Positions 1-11,268 are shown, numbered from the stretch's first letter. The stretch is 64,000 nt of DNA from Lotus japonicus (GCF_012489685.1 NC_080042.1:12724150-12788149), one strand, 5' to 3'. Numbers and translations: made by a program. Notes: a model not told the origin generated them from the letters alone.

Positions 1-335
1 ATGACCATATTCCAGCTACAAGGATCAACTGCATCCCTATCCCAGTTCTCTAGAACACCATGAGGATCCACAAGAGAAGCTTTTATGCCAATTAAAGCTT
101 GCACTGTATTAAGAAAGATATTGAATTGAGACCCAGTTCATAATTCTCCTTATTGAACTGATTTTGAAATATATTTTTCACACTTTTGGCCAAATATTTG
201 TGGAAAGAAACAGAATTTTCAAGTTTTACCTTCAAAGTTTATACCCTTAGGAGAGAGCACAGCAATTGCAGAGCTCCAAAACAAGAAGAACAATGTCACA
301 AAACATAGAGCAACTTCTCCTCTTGGCATCTCCAT
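1..335 (-). CDS. NSP-interacting kinase-like LRR receptor kinase, 5' end only
   Basis: This is the N-terminus of a plasma-membrane leucine-rich-repeat receptor kinase; the rest lies beyond the left edge. Exon 1 (335 down to 230) encodes a start, a hydrophobic signal peptide and the segment LSPKGINFE. A GT donor at 229 and a CAG acceptor ending at 104 remove a 126-base intron. Exon 2 (103 down to 1) continues in frame with VQALIGIKASL, then DPHGVLENWDRDAVDPCSW. This is the cysteine-containing LRRNT_2 cap typical of the NIK1/2/3 and SERK group, and the mature start 'LSPKG.N.E.QALIGIKASL' resembles NIK1 most. In Arabidopsis NIK1 acts in antiviral and immune signalling; that role is family knowledge. 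No LRR or kinase residues are in the window, so intactness cannot be judged. The start is the first of two close methionines (MEM). Confidence 0.88.
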
Positions 336-1556
336 TCAATTGGAACTACCATGAACCAGTTCTCAAAAGGATGTTCTTTCCTTTGCAGTGATTTTCAAAA
401 CAAGAAAGAAAACCACTTCTTGCTTTCCATTCACCAAAATTTGTGTCAGACCCAAGAAAAAATGACAAGCTTATGAATAGGATAATATAAAGGGAACTAG
501 CATGCCTGACATTGAGCCAGGTTTTTTCAATAATCAATGTAATATATGTATGGGCTAAAAATGAACCAACTGAAGGTAAAAGTTAAATTAACTGTGTTTT
601 TCACTTTGGGGGCTATATCTTATTTAGGCTAAGTTTGGTTCTATCTCTTACTTAAGCTATATTTGGAGATCTATTAACACAGTGCAAATAGACATTAACA
701 TCCACTTTTTAAAATAAAAAAAGAGAACTCTACTCTTTCGTTTGACAAAGATAAAAGTCTCTTCACGTTACACTCAATTTGTATCAAAACACATACATAC
801 TTGGTTGTAAACATTGAGATTGATGAGAATAAGAGAGATACATATAGTGATACATGTGAACATAGAGGCAGTGAAATGTTAAATGAGTCTAAAATAAAAT
901 TAATAAACAAATAACACTGAATTTAAATGTCATATGGACGAGAGAGAGAGGAAAGGAGAAGATGGGAAATTCACTTGTGGGTTAATCATGCACATGCCCA
1001 GAAAGCATACAGAGCTTTTAGCAAATATATGTGTGTACCAAAGCAAATAAAGCCAAGAACAAAAACACTAGATCATGATGGACTATATATCATTATATTT
1101 TAACACTACACTATTATACTGATATATATATAGTATAAAACGACAATGTTTTTCTGTTTCTCCTGTCTAGATGGAAAAGAGCCAAAATTTCTTTTATATT
1201 CTATTTAACAGTGAGCAGTGTCTAGTTGCCTAGAGATGGGAACTTGAAAGCTGCATTTTTCTGTTGTGTTGAATTACTCAAAAAACTTGACCCATAGGTT
1301 GTAAGCTTATGTATGAGATGCATTATGCTATGCGTGGGGTTGTGAAGAATCCAACATTCCCTGAGTTTGGCCATTCAATAAAGTTCTAAAAGCAAAACCT
1401 TTTTAAAATAAAAGTATTGAGAATGTGAGAATCTCGAGGAGTTGGGGGACCTTGGGGCTTGAATTGCTGATGGATTTGGTCACCATAAGACCCATAAAGA
1501 AGATCCATGTTGGCTTCTGTTTTAGTGTTAGTTTTATTATATATTGGGTCCCTTGT
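336..1556. other. Upstream region of the receptor-kinase gene
   Basis: No convincing gene on either strand; short ORFs here lack recognisable domains. The stretch is the 5' flank of the minus-strand receptor kinase, so its promoter should lie in the first several hundred bases. AT-rich runs such as that near 1084-1140 are not clear enough to call a core promoter. Confidence 0.4.
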
Positions 1557-1564
1557 GCTGTAAA

Positions 1565-2150
1565 CAGTGGCGGAACTAGGAAAAATAATATGAGGGGGCT
1601 AAAATAAAATATAAAACATAAATATAAAGTTTTTTTATTTGGAATGAACTCAAATATACACAAAAATTAATGACTAAACTGAATTATATACTCATTGAAA
1701 ATTTATTATAATTATATTAATAATGTTGGAAATTTGCTAGTTCATTTTTTACAAATGTTTCTCTTGAAAAAAACATATAAATTTGTCAAAATGGAAGTAT
1801 TATTAAAAAATCCTTCTAAGAGAGTTTTGAACCACCAAGAAATATTTTAATTCTTGAACTAATTAATTGTATAAAAGTTATTAAGTATTAATAAGTGAAT
1901 TATCTTTCAAAAATAAATAAATTAGTGAATTAACATAATAGTAGAAATTAAAAAATAATTTTGTCAAAATGGAATATTAATCAAAAAATGACTTGGGGAG
2001 GATTTGAAGACACTACCTTATAGTCATAAATCACAAGTACCAACCACTGAGACAACACATGCATCGTGGTATATATACAACAAATAAAATATGACGTTTG
2101 GGGGTGGGGGGGCTGCAGCCCTCCCCTGTCTCAACGTGGCTCCGCCACTG
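1565..2150. mobile_element. Non-autonomous hAT element with 8-bp target duplication
   Basis: The ends are inverted repeats: CAGTGGCGGA on the left and TCCGCCACTG on the right. Perfect 8-bp direct repeats GCTGTAAA flank it at 1557-1564 and 2151-2158, the target-site length of hAT elements. The 586-base body is AT-rich and has no transposase ORF, so it must have been mobilised in trans. The right sub-end is G/C-rich (runs of G then CTGCAGCC). Confidence 0.9.
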
Positions 2151-2158
2151 GCTGTAAA

Positions 2159-3639
2159 ATATTGGATCATGACATTCGCATGAGTGTAATATTTAGATTC
2201 CATAAACTATTTTGAGTGAAATCACACTCTACTCTCACAACACACACTCTGAACAACGGGGCTCAGATTTGGCACCCCATGTATCTGACACCCCAGCCTT
2301 TTTAAAAAAAAAGTCAGATCTACCCTTCGGAAGTTAAAGACCTGAATGCACTTCGGGAGTCAAAGTCCCGAATCACCCAAACTAACACGATGGCTTACGT
2401 TCGGGAGTTTAAATTCCGAACTAGTTCGGTATTTAATTTTCCGAAATCATTAAAAATGTTATACTGGTTTAGTGCTTCAAACATGAGTTTATAATCCAAG
2501 TCAAGCAAAATAACATAAATCCTGCAATGGTGGAGAGGCCTTGGTTTTAACATAAATCCTGCAACTGGTTTAATAAATTCGGGACTTTATATTCCGAACT
2601 ACTTCGGAACAAAAATATCCGAAGTACTACACACTTAAAATTGGCACCCCCATTTTTTAAGGACTTCGGAAGTTTAAATTTCGAACTACTTTGGAACATA
2701 ATCTTCCGAATCTATTAAACCAGTTACAGCAACAGAGGTAGAAACACTGCAATGCAGAGACACAAACACTCCAAGGCAGAGACACTGCAAATGCATAAAT
2801 AAACCAACTGAAGCACATTATACTGAATCAAAATACTTTGTATTTATAATTAGTGGTACATATGTCAAATCCAAGTCAAACATAGCCTTAAACATAGACA
2901 AATTTACAAATCCAAGTCATAGCATTAAATAAACCAACTGATACGATCCAGAAGTTTAACTTTGGGAGCATTCCGGAACTGAATCTTCCGAAGTAAAACA
3001 CAGAGGGACATTTAAGTATTTCCCCACTTTAATGTGTTAAACGCATATGATGTGTTTACCAATGTTTAGAACGGAGAAGCTCCCGCAATGCAATTGGTTG
3101 CTCAGGCTTAAACTTTGGGTTAACATCAATACATTGTGAATAGAAATTGTATCATATAGGGTACTATCTAGGAGATGATATATATCTCGTGTGAACTACA
3201 TTTGTTAAGATCTTCCAAATGTCAAAAGTTGAAAAAGGATAATTATTTTCCAAATGACAAGAAGGAGCAAGAAAGGATGTTGAATGAGCATCTAGAGTGC
3301 TAAAATCTCGATTTGTGAATGCACGTAGTTCTTCATACTCTTGTATAACATGATTGTTGAAGATGAATGAGCTGCATACGATGATAATTTGATTACGAGT
3401 TGAAGTTGCTAATAGTCCTCTTTGCTATTATATTTTACAATATTCTATGAGAGAAGACCAGATGTACATCAAAGAAAAAACCATCAACAACTTCAAACAT
3501 ACTTGGTAGAAGATATTTGAGAGTGTTTGAGACTATTTCATTTAAATATGAATTGTTATTTATTTTTCATTATTTTTTTTTTCAATTATATAATATAATA
3601 TAATGTAATATACTTCTTTTTTCTTTCGTAACTTACCAT
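2159..3639. other. Non-coding stretch with repeated TTCGG...CCGAA motifs
   Basis: No gene seen. Between about 2320 and 3000 the sequence repeats near-palindromic blocks of the form TTCGG-(about 12-18 bases)-CCGAA, for example around 2400-2440, 2577-2625 and 2662-2715. The phrase TTGGCACCCC occurs near 2270 and 2641. This looks like a decayed repeat family that I cannot name. From about 3010 to 3639 there is ordinary AT-rich sequence. Confidence 0.4.
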
Positions 3640-3648
3640 GTCAAATTT

Positions 3649-4740
3649 GGGTTCATTTAGTGTACACAAGAAAATACTTGTGTAAAGTTGCACGACCCTA
3701 GATTACCTGTTATAGTAGGTTACTTTCTAGGTTAATCTTTTTTAATTTTTTTAACTAATTATTTAACCCAGGTTAAGTTTAACCTACCACCATTGTTCAA
3801 AAAAAAAAAAACCACCACCACCTCAACTTCAACGCACACCACCAAATTTACTACCACCTTCCACCGATTGAAGAAAAAGTCCAAAAAAGGAAGGTGCAAT
3901 CTTCTTCTCCAACGAAAAACCCAAAACCCCACCACATGGAAAATCCCACAATTGGAAGAAAAGCCCACAATCTTCTTCTCCAATGCAATTTCTTCTTCTC
4001 ACTCACTCAACTCCTTCCTTCATCACTGGAAAATCAACCATGTCTGAACAAATCGTCGGTCATAGTGGAGGAGGAGCACCAGAGAAGATGAAACAAGAAG
4101 ATGATCTAAGCCACCGTGAAGAACCCAGATCTGTTTGCGGTTCTGATTTGCTCCATGATCTGATTGACCATCGCCTCGCCACGCCAGCATCACCTCTCTT
4201 CCCCGCCGCTACTTTGTCACCACCACCTTCTCGTTGCTAATTGCAAAACCAGAACAGGGTGAGTTTGAGATCAGAGGTTTAGATCTGGTGAGAGGAAAGA
4301 AGAATAGGGTGAGGTTGAGTTCCGTGGGTTTATATCTGGTAGAGGGAAGAAGAATAGGATGAGGTTGAGAAGGGAGTGGTGGTGGTGATCGGGAGTAGAG
4401 CAGGAGGGATTGGGGAAGGAAGGGGAGTAGATGAGTTTATGGGTGTTGTTGGGTGGAGGTTGAAGGAGGAAGGGAGTGGCGGTGATTGGTGTGGGAGGGA
4501 GATGACGATCTAGTGGTGGCGGCGGCAGCGCCGACGGTGGATGGCGTGGAGGTTGATGGGAGGAAGGTGGGGGAGAGAAGAAGAGATTAAACACATAAAT
4601 TTATAAATTAAAAACATAGTGATTTAAAAGAAAAAAGTTAAAAGTAAAGTATAGATGACCTGAAAACCTAGAACTGCAAGTAAAAATGACACTTGTGCAA
4701 CCTGACACAAGAAAAATTCTTGTGTACACTAAATGAAACC
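3649..4740. mobile_element. Mutator-like element (MULE), non-autonomous
   Basis: The ends match as inverted repeats over roughly 47 bases: GGGTTCATTTAGTGTACACA on the left and the complement of TGTGTACACTAAATGAAACC on the right. Identical 9-bp direct repeats GTCAAATTT flank it at 3640-3648 and 4741-4749, the Mutator target length. The interior has low-complexity ORFs on both strands (Thr/Pro-rich plus, Pro-rich minus) and a short plus-strand ORF starting MSEQIVGHSGGGAPEKMKQE at about 4039. That piece could be a captured gene fragment (Pack-MULE), but I recognise no domain. No MURA transposase is present. Confidence 0.9.
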
Positions 4741-4749
4741 GTCAAATTT

Positions 4750-5444
4750 TAATTATATCATATTTTTATAAATATTAATTAAATTATATTAAAGTATTGT
4801 TTAAATTTAAATTTAAATTAGTTGAAAATTAAAAAAAATATAACTATAAATTAAGTGACATAGTGTAACTTTTAGATTTCATAACCACTTTGAGCTAACT
4901 ATCACAGTCTTCTCCCACAACACACACTCAGAGCATGTTTGAATTATCGTTAAAAAGTGTGAATACGAAAAAAATAACACATTTAAGACACTTTTTTTTT
5001 GTTGAAATAACATATTGTTACTTTAATGAAATTGCCTCAGAACGTATTCACTATTTTTTGGTTATAAATCGTACTCAATATTTAAAAAGAAAGTATTAAA
5101 AAAACTCATTTTACTATTTTTATACTCAGCTCATGAAAAAAATAATATTAAAACAACAATTATGTGCGGTCGCCCCCACACTCATGACCATTTCAAAAAA
5201 CCTAAACCAAAATTAATATATTGATTGAAAAGATAATGGGCAAACGCCCTATAAGAAGATCCAATACAAACAGCCCCAACCTTCATGGTATTGGTTGATA
5301 TGAAGCATGCATATATTTTTTTTTTTACGTGTTAACGCGTGTAATAAACACAGGTAAAAGTAAATAAATGTATCTAAAGAGTAAAAATTAATCTGGAGAT
5401 TTTAATAAGGTTCTCTTCGAATTTTTTTAGTGGTTAATTTATAA
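4750..5444. other. AT-rich intergenic sequence
   Basis: No gene. Bases 4858-4937 are a diverged copy of 2185-2255 (shared phrases TAGTGTAA, TTTGAG, CACAACACACACTC), so the two stretches are direct repeats about 2.7 kb apart. Confidence 0.35.
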
Positions 5445-5558
5445 ACAATAAGTAGGGATGAAAGTAAGTTAGGTGGCTCATTTGAGAGCCGCAGTTTAGT
5501 CTGAACCATTTATTAAAAAAATTTAGACTATGCTTCTTAAAAAGTCTGATTAAAAAAA

Positions 5559-6288
5559 GGCTTAATTGCAACTTTGGTCCCTGATGTTTACAAAAGCCAC
5601 GATTTTGGTCTCTCATCTAATTTAATTACATAAATCGTCCCTCACCTAACACTCCGTGAGCAATGTTAGTCATTATGTCAATTTGCTAACGGAAGGAGGC
5701 TGAGGTGGATTAATAATCTGACGTGGACGACACTGGGGAGTGAGAAAGAGTCACATGGGGAGCACGTGACCTCCAACGGTCACCTTCTTTCCCTTTTCTC
5801 CTATAAAACAGAGGCAGCTCACGTGTAAGGGTAAGGGTCCTTCTCCAACTACTGCAACTCGCGTGAAAGACGAAGAAACTTCTCCAACTGCTACAGGTCC
5901 TTGGGTTCGACGATTATGGGGGGATTTAGCGAAGGTTCATCTGCCTGTTATGGATCTGTAGGGCGTTTCCACAGGTCCAAGCCACTGAAGATTCTTTGTA
6001 ATTGCGGAGTTGAAGCTCTCCTTGTAGCATCAGGGACACCATACAGTCATGAAAGGGTGTTTTATGGTTGTGGATTGTACAAGGGTCCCCATGTGACTCA
6101 CTCTCACTCCCCAGTGTCGTCCACGTCAGATTATTAATCCACCTCAGCCTCCTTCCGTTAGCAAATTGACAGAATGACTAACGTTACTCATGGAGTGTTA
6201 GGTGAGGGACGATTTATGTAATTAAATTAGGTGAGGGACCAAAATCGTGGCTTTTGTAAACGTCAGAGACCAAAGTTGCAATTAAGCC
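5559..6288. mobile_element. Pack-MULE with captured GRF zinc-finger fragment
   Basis: The ends are GGCTTAATTGCAACTTTGGT and its complement, and the inverted repeats extend inward about 190 bases on each side. Flanking 9-mers TTAAAAAAA and TTAATAATA agree at seven positions. The central part differs from the arms: it has a TATA-like TATAAAAC near 5802 and a plus-strand ORF (5901-6137) whose middle reads ILCNCGVEALLV, then FYGCGLYK. This is the CxCG...C pattern of a plant GRF-type zinc finger. The ORF runs into the right arm and ends there, so it is a captured exon rather than a complete gene. Confidence 0.75.
5901..6137 (+). pseudogene. Captured GRF-type zinc-finger fragment
   Basis: A 78-residue ORF contains a Ser/Gly-rich lead, then LKILCNCGVEALLVASGTP, then RVFYGCGLYKG. 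In full GRF fingers a further Cys and aromatic residues follow; here the frame reads into terminal-repeat sequence (HSPVSSTSDY) instead. The finger is therefore truncated at its third or fourth ligand. Plant GRF-finger proteins are often short and of unknown role. A TATA-like box lies about 100 bases upstream, so expression as a chimeric transcript is possible but unproven. Confidence 0.55.
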
Positions 6289-6699
6289 TTAATAATAAAA
6301 AGGTAAGATTTAGACTATTAAAAAACATGTTTAGCCTGACAAGACCGTATGTTTACACAATATTATTTTTAATAATAAGATAAATAAATGAAAATGACAT
6401 GATACATAGAAAAATGTATTAGTCTGCTAACCTATTAGCCCACAGCTAATTGACCTTTTTAAGAGAACATTTTCTTTTAAATATATTTGTAAACATGGTA
6501 GTAGGTCAGGACATACCCTATGATAAACCACAGCCAGACTTAGGTTGCAAAATTAGAATGAAGGAAGATTTGGGCCGCGCAAAGTCTGGCCTACTTCCAC
6601 CCCTAGCAATAAGTCTATGCCTTTGTTTGATATCGATTTCATAAACGTTTGATAGTGCTCAAGTGTAAAGTAGCTTAAACTATCCAGTGATAACTTAAA

Positions 6700-7737
6700 G
6701 GGAATTGTTATTCAGACCCCCCCACCCCCTATTCAGACCCTTGTTAAATTCGTAAAATCCGAAAAAGCCCTTTATGAAAAAATTTCACTCGCACTGTGAA
6801 AGTGCGACAAAAACGCACTTGGAAAGTGCGTCCATGACGCACTTGGAAGGTGCGTCCATCACGCACTTTCAACGTGCGTTTTGGTCGCACTTTTCACTGT
6901 GCGAGATAAACAAACTAATTTCTTTTTTTTTCCTGTTTAATTTCTGGAAGAAATTTAGGACTGACACTTCTTGGTTAAGGTAATAGGACCATTCTGGGCT
7001 CAAATATGCAGTCAGAATCTCCAAATTCCGACACCTTGTAGTAGTCGCTTTAGAATCAGGAGCGGTGCGGATTGGAAAATTGGACAATTTTTTATCTCGG
7101 ATGCGAAGTCGACCAACTGCAAAGTTGAAGAGAAAAATCAAACGATCATAACTTAGCCCCTTCTTTGAAGATCCTAAGATTTGTGTAATTTTGCCAAATT
7201 CCTTCATCTGGTATTTTATTTTGAATTTCAAACATTTTTTATTCTACCATAAATCTCCAAATATTCTAACTTGATTTACTGTGGAGTCTCATAATTTTTA
7301 ATAATCATCTGACATCAGTTCTGTACAAATTTACAGCAATTCGCCCTTTAAAAGTGCATTTACGTTGCATGTTATATGTGTGTTAACGACGCACTTTTAA
7401 AGTGCGTGCGTAACACACTTCTAAAGTGCGTTTATTTGCAGAAAAAAAATTAGAAACGACAGTAACAATTTTTAAAAATGACATAAGATGGAGCTTGTGG
7501 TGGTGGTGGCGGCGGCGGTGGTGGCGGCGGCAGTGGTGGCGGCGACTATAGGGGTGGCGGTGGTTGTGGGTGGTGGTGGTGGGGGGTGAGAGTAAGAGGA
7601 AAGAGGTAAGGAGATAGGAGAGAGAATGTGAGGAGGGGGTGGGTTTTTTTTATATTTATTTTCATTAAGGGTATTTGAGTATTTTTGCACCTTTTCAGGA
7701 GTCTGAATAGGGATGGGGGGTCTGAATAATAATTCCC
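6700..7737. mobile_element. MULE with internal 24-bp hairpin arrays
   Basis: The ends match as inverted repeats: GGGAATTGTTATTCAGACCC on the left and the complement of GTCTGAATAATAATTCCC on the right. Flanking 9-mers TAACTTAAA (6691-6699) and TAGCTTAAA (7738-7746) differ at one position. Inside are two arrays of CGCACTT..AAGTGCG hairpins and a GGT/GGC-rich run (7496-7592). The middle (about 6950-7320) is neither repeat nor recognisable coding sequence and may be captured DNA. No transposase is seen. Confidence 0.85.
6790..6903. repeat. Five hairpin units at exact 24-bp spacing
   Basis: Units start at 6790, 6814, 6838, 6862 and 6886. Each reads CGCAC, 6-8 variable bases, then GTGCG. Inner bases drift while the CGCAC/GTGCG arms are kept. 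A matching pair (7390 and 7414, also 24 apart) lies near the other end of the same MULE. Confidence 0.9.
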
Positions 7738-7740
7738 TAG

Positions 7741-8343
7741 CTTAAATGATCAATATTCCAATAAGCAATGATTAGGACGTGACAATATTGAAAGGATTTC
7801 AACACTTCAAGGAATGTTGAGTTTAACGAAATGGAATTTAAACAAAAGTCTTAGAAAACTTAATGATCAATATTCCAATAAGTAATGATGATTAGGACGT
7901 GACAATCAATATTGAAAGGATTTCAACACTTTCAGGAATGTTGAGTTTAAGAACATCTACATTCATCATACTCATTAAAATATCTACACATCATTTTTTT
8001 AGTTTTCCATAATGCCACATCATCTATCCCATTTTACTAACTTTTTACTCAAACCCAACAACTCTTAAAAGTTTCTATAGTGGATCACACCATCAACATC
8101 TCATTTGTATATTTTATTATTTAACTACATTTTAATTAATTGTAAGTGTTTGTAATAAATACAAGCTCACCTTTCAAGTCTAGTGTGGAGTATCTATTCC
8201 CACATACTCATCTTTACCATGTTGGAATTGAATATGTACTCCAATGGTAATAAATACTCATATGAGTATGTATTTAACATTAGATACTACCATTGGAGAT
8301 GCTCTAACGAAATGGAATTTAAACAAAAGAGTTAGAAAACTTA
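7741..8343. repeat. Tandem duplication of about 118 bp, second copy interrupted
   Basis: Copy 1 (7741-7858) and copy 2 (from 7859) share ATGATCAATATTCCAATAAG, GATTAGGACGTGACAAT and GGAATGTTGAGTTTAA. Copy 2 is broken after GAGTTTAA by a MITE and resumes as CGAAATGGAATTTAAACAAA at 8308. Copy 1 has the uninterrupted join. Confidence 0.88.
7951..8304. mobile_element. PIF/Harbinger (Tourist-like) MITE
   Basis: The left end GAACATCTACATTC and right end CCATTGGAGATGCTC are imperfect inverted repeats, flanked by the 3-bp target duplication TAA (7948-7950 and 8305-8307). The uninterrupted target is preserved in the neighbouring tandem copy (GTTTAACGAAATGG), which proves the insertion boundaries. Confidence 0.9.
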
Positions 8344-8422
8344 AGAAAATAAATGGTGAAATAATCTACATTAATTGGAAAAAGGCATAAAAGCTGAGGC
8401 AATTGTTTACTTGTAACTCTTA

Positions 8423-8834
8423 GAGCATCTCCAATGCTAGTTCTTATTTCTTAGTTCTTAACACTATTTATGTGGGCCCGTATTGCCACACGTGTTTAAG
8501 CAACTCTCAAGCAATTTTGCTCCAACCATGAGTTCTTAGTTCTTAGTTTTTAGTTCTTACCACTATTCATTTGGTCCCACCAACCACATTATTTACACTT
8601 TTTATTTTCATAAAATAATAAAACAAAACTCATAAAGTAATAAAGTAATTTGAATGAGAGAGAAATAATTAATATTTTAAGCTAAGAACTCAAAAAGCAA
8701 AACTCCTTATATAAGAACTGAGTTCTTATTTTTAAGAACTAAGGAGTCCATGTCAGCACCTCCAATGGTAAAGTTCTTAGTTTTTAGTTCTTAACTCCAA
8801 AATAAAAACTAAGAACCTTACATTGGAGATGCTC
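8423..8834. mobile_element. PIF/Harbinger (Tourist-like) MITE
   Basis: The left end GAGCATCTCCAATGCTAG and right end ACATTGGAGATGCTC are inverted repeats, flanked by TTA on both sides (8420-8422, 8835-8837). The interior repeats TTAGTTCTTA-type words in both orientations, so the whole element can fold. Same terminal family as the preceding MITE, but a better-preserved end. Confidence 0.9.
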
Positions 8835-8837
8835 TTA

Positions 8838-10071
8838 GTAGTCATTTGTGCTAACATTAGATGTTTGGCATTTTCTGAGTGTTTAGTAGTATGATGCCTA
8901 ACCTTTTTTCTTTTCTATATTACAATGAACTTTGATAGTGTTCACAAGATAATTTCCACTCTCCAACTCTGAAAGTAAAACAAGGTAAAACTACGTAAGA
9001 TATGTCATTCATTTGGTTTAATAACTATGAAGCTTCTAACTGGACACTATACTACGAACTCTTCAAGAGTGCCTCGAACCCATCAGGAACATGGGTAAGT
9101 AGTTGTTATCGAGGCAAGTACTCTTTGACGTGGGTAAGTTCCTTTGGATGTGAAAACATTTCTTTGACTAATGATGCTTCAAATTTAGATTTGACTTTGA
9201 ACAACCTTGAGAACTGCTGCCTATGGCTTGATTTGAAGAACTTAGGCTTCGGCATTGAGACCATCTTCATGTCTAGATAAGAGCTCTCGAACCTTAGCAT
9301 GTAAGGTTCCATGGGTGTGAATACAAGTGGCTTGAAGCTTGAGCCATGTGCCTTCTCTAACTCTTTTTTATAATTAACTCTATATAGACATGCTTCGAAT
9401 TTGTCCTTTACTTTCACTTTTTGACCTAACCTTTAATATGACTTTTAAAACCCTCTCTCTTTTCTTAACAAGGGTTTTTTTTCCTTATACATCTAAATCG
9501 TTATTTTTTTCATCTAAATCATTAACATATGTTCTTTACATCTAATTCATTAATTTTTCAATCTAAGAGTTATGATGATTGAGTTAGCAAATATTGTAAG
9601 AGAGTGTGCCCACAGTTTAATATATTGTTATGTTCAAAAACAAAGTTACCAAATATTATAAACTGAAACACAAATTAAGGATAAATCTGATGATATAAGA
9701 GCTAGATTGATATTGTCTTTTTTTCATATTGCCTCAACCACAAGGTGAAGAGAGTCATGGGACCATAACCTTTTATGAAGTTAATGTGAAACTTAAAATG
9801 ATCCTAAGAGATTATACAAACCTGTAGGCATAGATTATATATGATTCGTCATATAGAGAAGAGATTGTGTACCTGATATGGTTGAAGAATCCATGAGTCT
9901 GTTGTTTGTCCAAAAATGAAAGTGAAAAGGCACTAGAGGGTGTAGCTCTCAAGACTTGATAATACATTTCTCAGAATAATTTGTCTAATAGGGCATTATC
10001 TTATATATTACTAATTAAGACAGGGTTCATTCATTAGGCAAAGTTAACTGATATAACCCAACATGAAACAG
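8838..10071. other. Intergenic stretch with one unassigned minus-strand ORF
   Basis: A minus-strand ORF at 9106-9417 (103 residues, including FKPLVFTPMEPYMLRFES) has normal-looking composition but no domain I recognise. It could be a relic of a retroelement or of a host exon. The rest is AT-rich with no support for genes. Confidence 0.25.
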
Positions 10072-10074
10072 TTA

Positions 10075-10466
10075 GAGCTCGTTTGGTGCTCAGGATAGGA
10101 TAAGAGCATGATAGGATAAATGATTGGATAAGGACAAAACATGATAATAGCATGATAGACTCTTATCCAATCATGCGTTTGAGGTGGACATGATATTGAT
10201 AGGATATGATCGTAACAATGAAAAATGTATCGAATTTTTCTTTGAAATAAAAACTTCATAATATTCATAAACTGATATCCTATCCTGTGAGGATAATTTC
10301 TATCATAACTCCCCCCTCGGGATAACTTTTACACATGATAGACATGATATGATAAGAGATAGGATAATGTTATCATATCTTGTTGACACAACAAACAATA
10401 TATTACAACATGATAGGATTACTGTTATCCTATCATGTCTGTTTATCATGTCCACCAAACAGACCC
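10075..10466. mobile_element. PIF/Harbinger-type MITE
   Basis: The left end GAGCTCGTTTGGT and right end ACCAAACAGACCC are inverted repeats flanked by TTA (10072-10074, 10467-10469). The body is built from repeated and inverted ATGATAGGATA words, giving a long potential hairpin. Confidence 0.82.
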
Positions 10467-11260
10467 TTAATAACAAAAACTCAATCTACCATCTATCATA
10501 ATACATGTAAAAGAATTAAATTTCCCAGTAAATAATTCACATATATAATTAATTTTTTTTTTTAAATGTAATTGATATTAATAACCAAAAAAAATATATT
10601 TTAATTAGTTAATAATATTAATCAACATAAGGAATTAATTGTAAATAAATATAACAGTTAATCCTCAATTTTTCGCTATTTCCCTTGTCTTTTCTACTCT
10701 CGTTCTTGGTAGAAGAGGTCACTTTTACGATGATGATGATGATGCGCTCACGAACGCCAAGCTAGATGAGTCCTGAAAAGCTAGCTGCGAACTATCACTT
10801 GAACATGCCACATGACCCATTGTTATTGAACAGAGCTAAAAGTTTCCTTGAAATAAAGTTGCACTATTTCTCTATTTGGGTGTGAAGTGAAAAATGAGAG
10901 GACAGAATATATGAGGAAAGAAGTTGGAAGGAAGAGAAAATGAGATAATTTTAGCCTAGGCCAACATTAGTTTGTTATGAATAACAAAATATATTATCAG
11001 TATCTAAATTTTCCACGGGAAATTTACTTTAAAATAATAAATAAGAATTCATCCAAGCTTGAGTAAGGAGAAAGAAATTGTGAATGAATCTCCTCCACAT
11101 GTATGTTTGCTGACCTACAACTACAAGTGCCAAAGCCACATTCCCAGAATGGCATGACATGTGCCCAAGAAAACGCAAGTGAAGGAGCAAATTGTGAATC
11201 GCAATTTGTGTTGCAACTTTTGAGAATAACATGTGTCGAATTTGCAACTCTTTGAGAAGC

Positions 11261-11268
11261 TATATATA
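11261..11268 (+). promoter_or_regulatory. TATA box of the KIN-like gene
   Basis: TATATATA lies 95 bases upstream of the start codon, giving a leader of roughly 60-70 bases if transcription starts about 30 bases downstream. CATGTG-type E-box words lie upstream (near 11158 and 11229). I saw no clean ABRE (ACGTGKC) core. Confidence 0.6.

Larger units (their letters stand above)
5453..6605. mobile_element. Non-autonomous hAT element, split by a MULE
   Basis: The left end TAGGGATGAAAGTA and right end TACTTCCACCCCTA are inverted repeats. Flanking 8-mers ACAATAAG (5445-5452) and GCAATAAG (6606-6613) agree at seven of eight positions, as expected of an older hAT insertion. The MULE at 5559-6288 sits inside; without it the element would be about 420 bases and non-coding. 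Confidence 0.75.

Noticed and set aside
4271..4594. Proline-rich 107-residue minus ORF
   Set aside because: Low-complexity GGT/GAG-type sequence inside a MULE; no recognisable domain or gene structure.
7472..7690. Pro/Thr/Ala-rich minus ORF
   Set aside because: Product of the GGT/GGC repeat in a MULE.
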